This document shows positions 62,711-64,000 of a DNA stretch of 64,000 nt, one piece after another; position 1 is the first letter of the stretch; each line of letters begins with the position of its first letter. The DNA lies in assembly GCF_000472965.1 (NCBI RefSeq), contig NZ_AXAU01000012.1, positions 57,103 through 121,102 of the forward strand, in the 5' to 3' direction. The position numbers and the translations under genes were made by a program. The DNA comes from Bradyrhizobium murdochi (GTDB lineage: Bacteria; Pseudomonadota; Alphaproteobacteria; Rhizobiales; Xanthobacteraceae). The notes below the pieces were generated by a model, which saw nothing but the letters and a program-made list of their open reading frames with translations, made no database searches and was not told where the DNA came from.

Positions 62711-64000
62711 ATGAATCGTGTCGACGCCCACGGATTGAAGATCGCCCCTGTCCTGTTCGATTTCATCGCCAAGGAGGCGACCCCCAAAACCGGGATTGCG
62801 CCCGATGCATTCTGGGCCGGCGTCGCCGCCATCGTCAAAAAGCTCGGGCCGAAAAATCGCGAGCTGCTCGCCCTCCGCGACGCGCTGCAGGTCAAAATCG
62901 ACGGCTGGCATCGCACCAACAAGGGCAAGGCGTTCGACATGAACGCCTACACGGCGTTCCTGAAGGAGATCGGTTATCTCCTGCCCGAGCCGGCTACGCA
63001 GAAGGTCGAGACATCAGATGTCGACGAGGAGATCGGCAAGATTTGCGGACCGCAGCTCGTCGTTCCCCTGACCAATGCCCGCTACGCGCTGAACGCGGCG
63101 AATGCGCGCTGGGGCTCGCTCTATGACGCCTTCTACGGCACCGATGCGATTCCGCATGATCCGAGCGAGGCTGGCCGCGGCTACAACAAGGCGCGCGGCG
63201 ACAAGGTGATCGCCAAGGCCAAGGCGTTCCTCGATTCCGCCGTGCCGCTCGCGACCGGCAGCCACACCGACGTGACCTCATATAGCGTGATCGCCGGCCA
63301 GCTTGCGGTGAAGCTCAAGAGCGGAAACGCCACCGCGCTAAAAACTGCTTCGCAGTTCGCCGGCTACCAGGGCGACGCGGCGCAGCCCTCCGCGGTCCTG
63401 CTCGTCAACAACGGCATGCATGTCGAAGTGAAGATCGACCGCAATCATGCGGTCGGCAAGGACGATCCGGCCGGTGTCGCCGACATGATTTTGGAAGCGG
63501 CGGTTTCAACCATTCTCGACATGGAAGATTCGGTTGCCGCGGTCGACGCCGAGGACAAGGTGCTGATCTATCGCAACACGCTCGGCCTGATGAACGGCAC
63601 GCTTTCGGCCGACTTCGAAAAGGGCGGCAAGACGGTTCAACGATCACTCAACCCTGACCGCGTCTACAAGACGCCCGACGGCAAGGAGCTGACGCTGCAT
63701 GGTCGCAGCCTGCTGCTGATGCGCAACGTCGGCCATCACATGTTCACCGACGCCGTGCTCGATGAAAAGGGCGAGGAGATTCCGGAAGGGCTGCTGGACG
63801 CTGCGGTCGCCGGTCTGCTCGCGATCCACGATCTCAAGGGCAATTCGAAGGTCAGGAATAGCCGCACCGGCTCGGTCTATATCGTCAAGCCGAAGATGCA
63901 CGGCCCCGACGAAGTCGCGCTGACCTGTGAATTGTTCAGCGAGGTGGAAAAGCTGCTCGGACTGCCCGAGAACACCATGAAGGTCGGCATCATGGACGAG
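62711..64000 (+). CDS. glcB: Malate synthase G (5' part; runs off the window)
   Basis: The first 430 residues of a protein normally about 720 long. [20 protein letters not shown], then the substrate loop around [20 protein letters not shown] and [19 protein letters not shown] are family signatures of malate synthase G, which condenses glyoxylate and acetyl-CoA to malate in the glyoxylate cycle. ATG 62711 is the family start. The frame stays open to the window end, so the gene is cut by the edge, not truncated. Confidence 0.96.
   Translation, partial: MNRVDAHGLKIAPVLFDFIAKEATPKTGIAPDAFWAGVAAIVKKLGPKNRELLALRDALQVKIDGWHRTNKGKAFDMNAYTAFLKEIGYLLPEPATQKVETSDVDEEIGKICGPQLVVPLTNARYALNAANARWGSLYDAFYGTDAIPHDPSEAGRGYNKARGDKVIAKAKAFLDSAVPLATGSHTDVTSYSVIAGQLAVKLKSGNATALKTASQFAGYQGDAAQPSAVLLVNNGMHVEVKIDRNHAVGKDDPAGVADMILEAAVSTILDMEDSVAAVDAEDKVLIYRNTLGLMNGTLSADFEKGGKTVQRSLNPDRVYKTPDGKELTLHGRSLLLMRNVGHHMFTDAVLDEKGEEIPEGLLDAAVAGLLAIHDLKGNSKVRNSRTGSVYIVKPKMHGPDEVALTCELFSEVEKLLGLPENTMKVGIMDE

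Overview
The window looks like a chromosomal segment of a Bradyrhizobium-type alphaproteobacterium (Nitrobacteraceae). The support is high GC, an RcdA-type (DUF1465) CtrA-degradation adaptor next to rpmE, DUF1192 and DUF2849 proteins, a cysG-DUF2849-cysI-DUF934-cysH sulfur cluster, many Tat-exported binding proteins, and several families of palindromic intergenic repeats that I associate with Bradyrhizobium and Rhodopseudomonas. No tRNA, rRNA, CRISPR array, intact transposon or prophage was seen.

Layout. 0-6 kb: an accessory-looking stretch that opens with the 3' end of a transposase gene. It continues with a LysR regulator diverging from a nitrate/sulfonate/taurine-type ABC importer, a SAM methyltransferase and a DUF169 protein, and ends in a wrecked COG2984-type binding-protein gene. 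6-13 kb: two paralogous class III cyclase/TolB-like/TPR proteins separated by an orphan tripartite-tricarboxylate (Bug) binding protein, then a Tat-exported metallo-beta-lactamase-fold protein. Five copies of a degenerate palindromic repeat lie in these intergenic gaps. 13-19 kb: an RND efflux pump (adaptor plus transporter) and a cyclopropane-synthase-like methyltransferase. 19-24 kb: an ExbB/MotA-like channel with an OmpA-like partner, an acetyltransferase, a half-size ABC exporter, and rpmE.

24-38 kb: rcdA-like gene, DUF1192, a short methionyl-tRNA synthetase, a quinone oxidoreductase, a GGDEF/EAL protein with a degenerate GGDEF site, a HigBA toxin-antitoxin pair with twin palindromic operators, an apparently active diguanylate cyclase, galU, an MltB-type lytic transglycosylase, and a DUF459 protein that has lost the SGNH catalytic residues. 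39-51 kb: mixed housekeeping and envelope genes (CsbD-like, SDRs, GNAT, TauD/TfdA dioxygenase, YqgE, DsbD N-domain, flippase, TauE/SafE, 3-hydroxybutyrate dehydrogenase, patatin, CAP lipoprotein).

51-62.5 kb: a complete assimilatory sulfate pathway. The minus strand carries cysG-DUF2849-cysI-DUF934-cysH, then sbp-cysT-cysW-cysA for uptake. cysD and cysNC diverge from cysG. Together they import sulfate, activate it to APS/PAPS, reduce it to sulfite and then sulfide, and make the siroheme that CysI needs. The window ends inside glcB (malate synthase G).

Most of the window is ordinary. The best candidates for something undescribed are the LysR-ABC-methyltransferase-DUF169 cassette, the cyclase paralogues embedded in repeats, and the SGNH-like pseudo-hydrolase next to a lytic transglycosylase.
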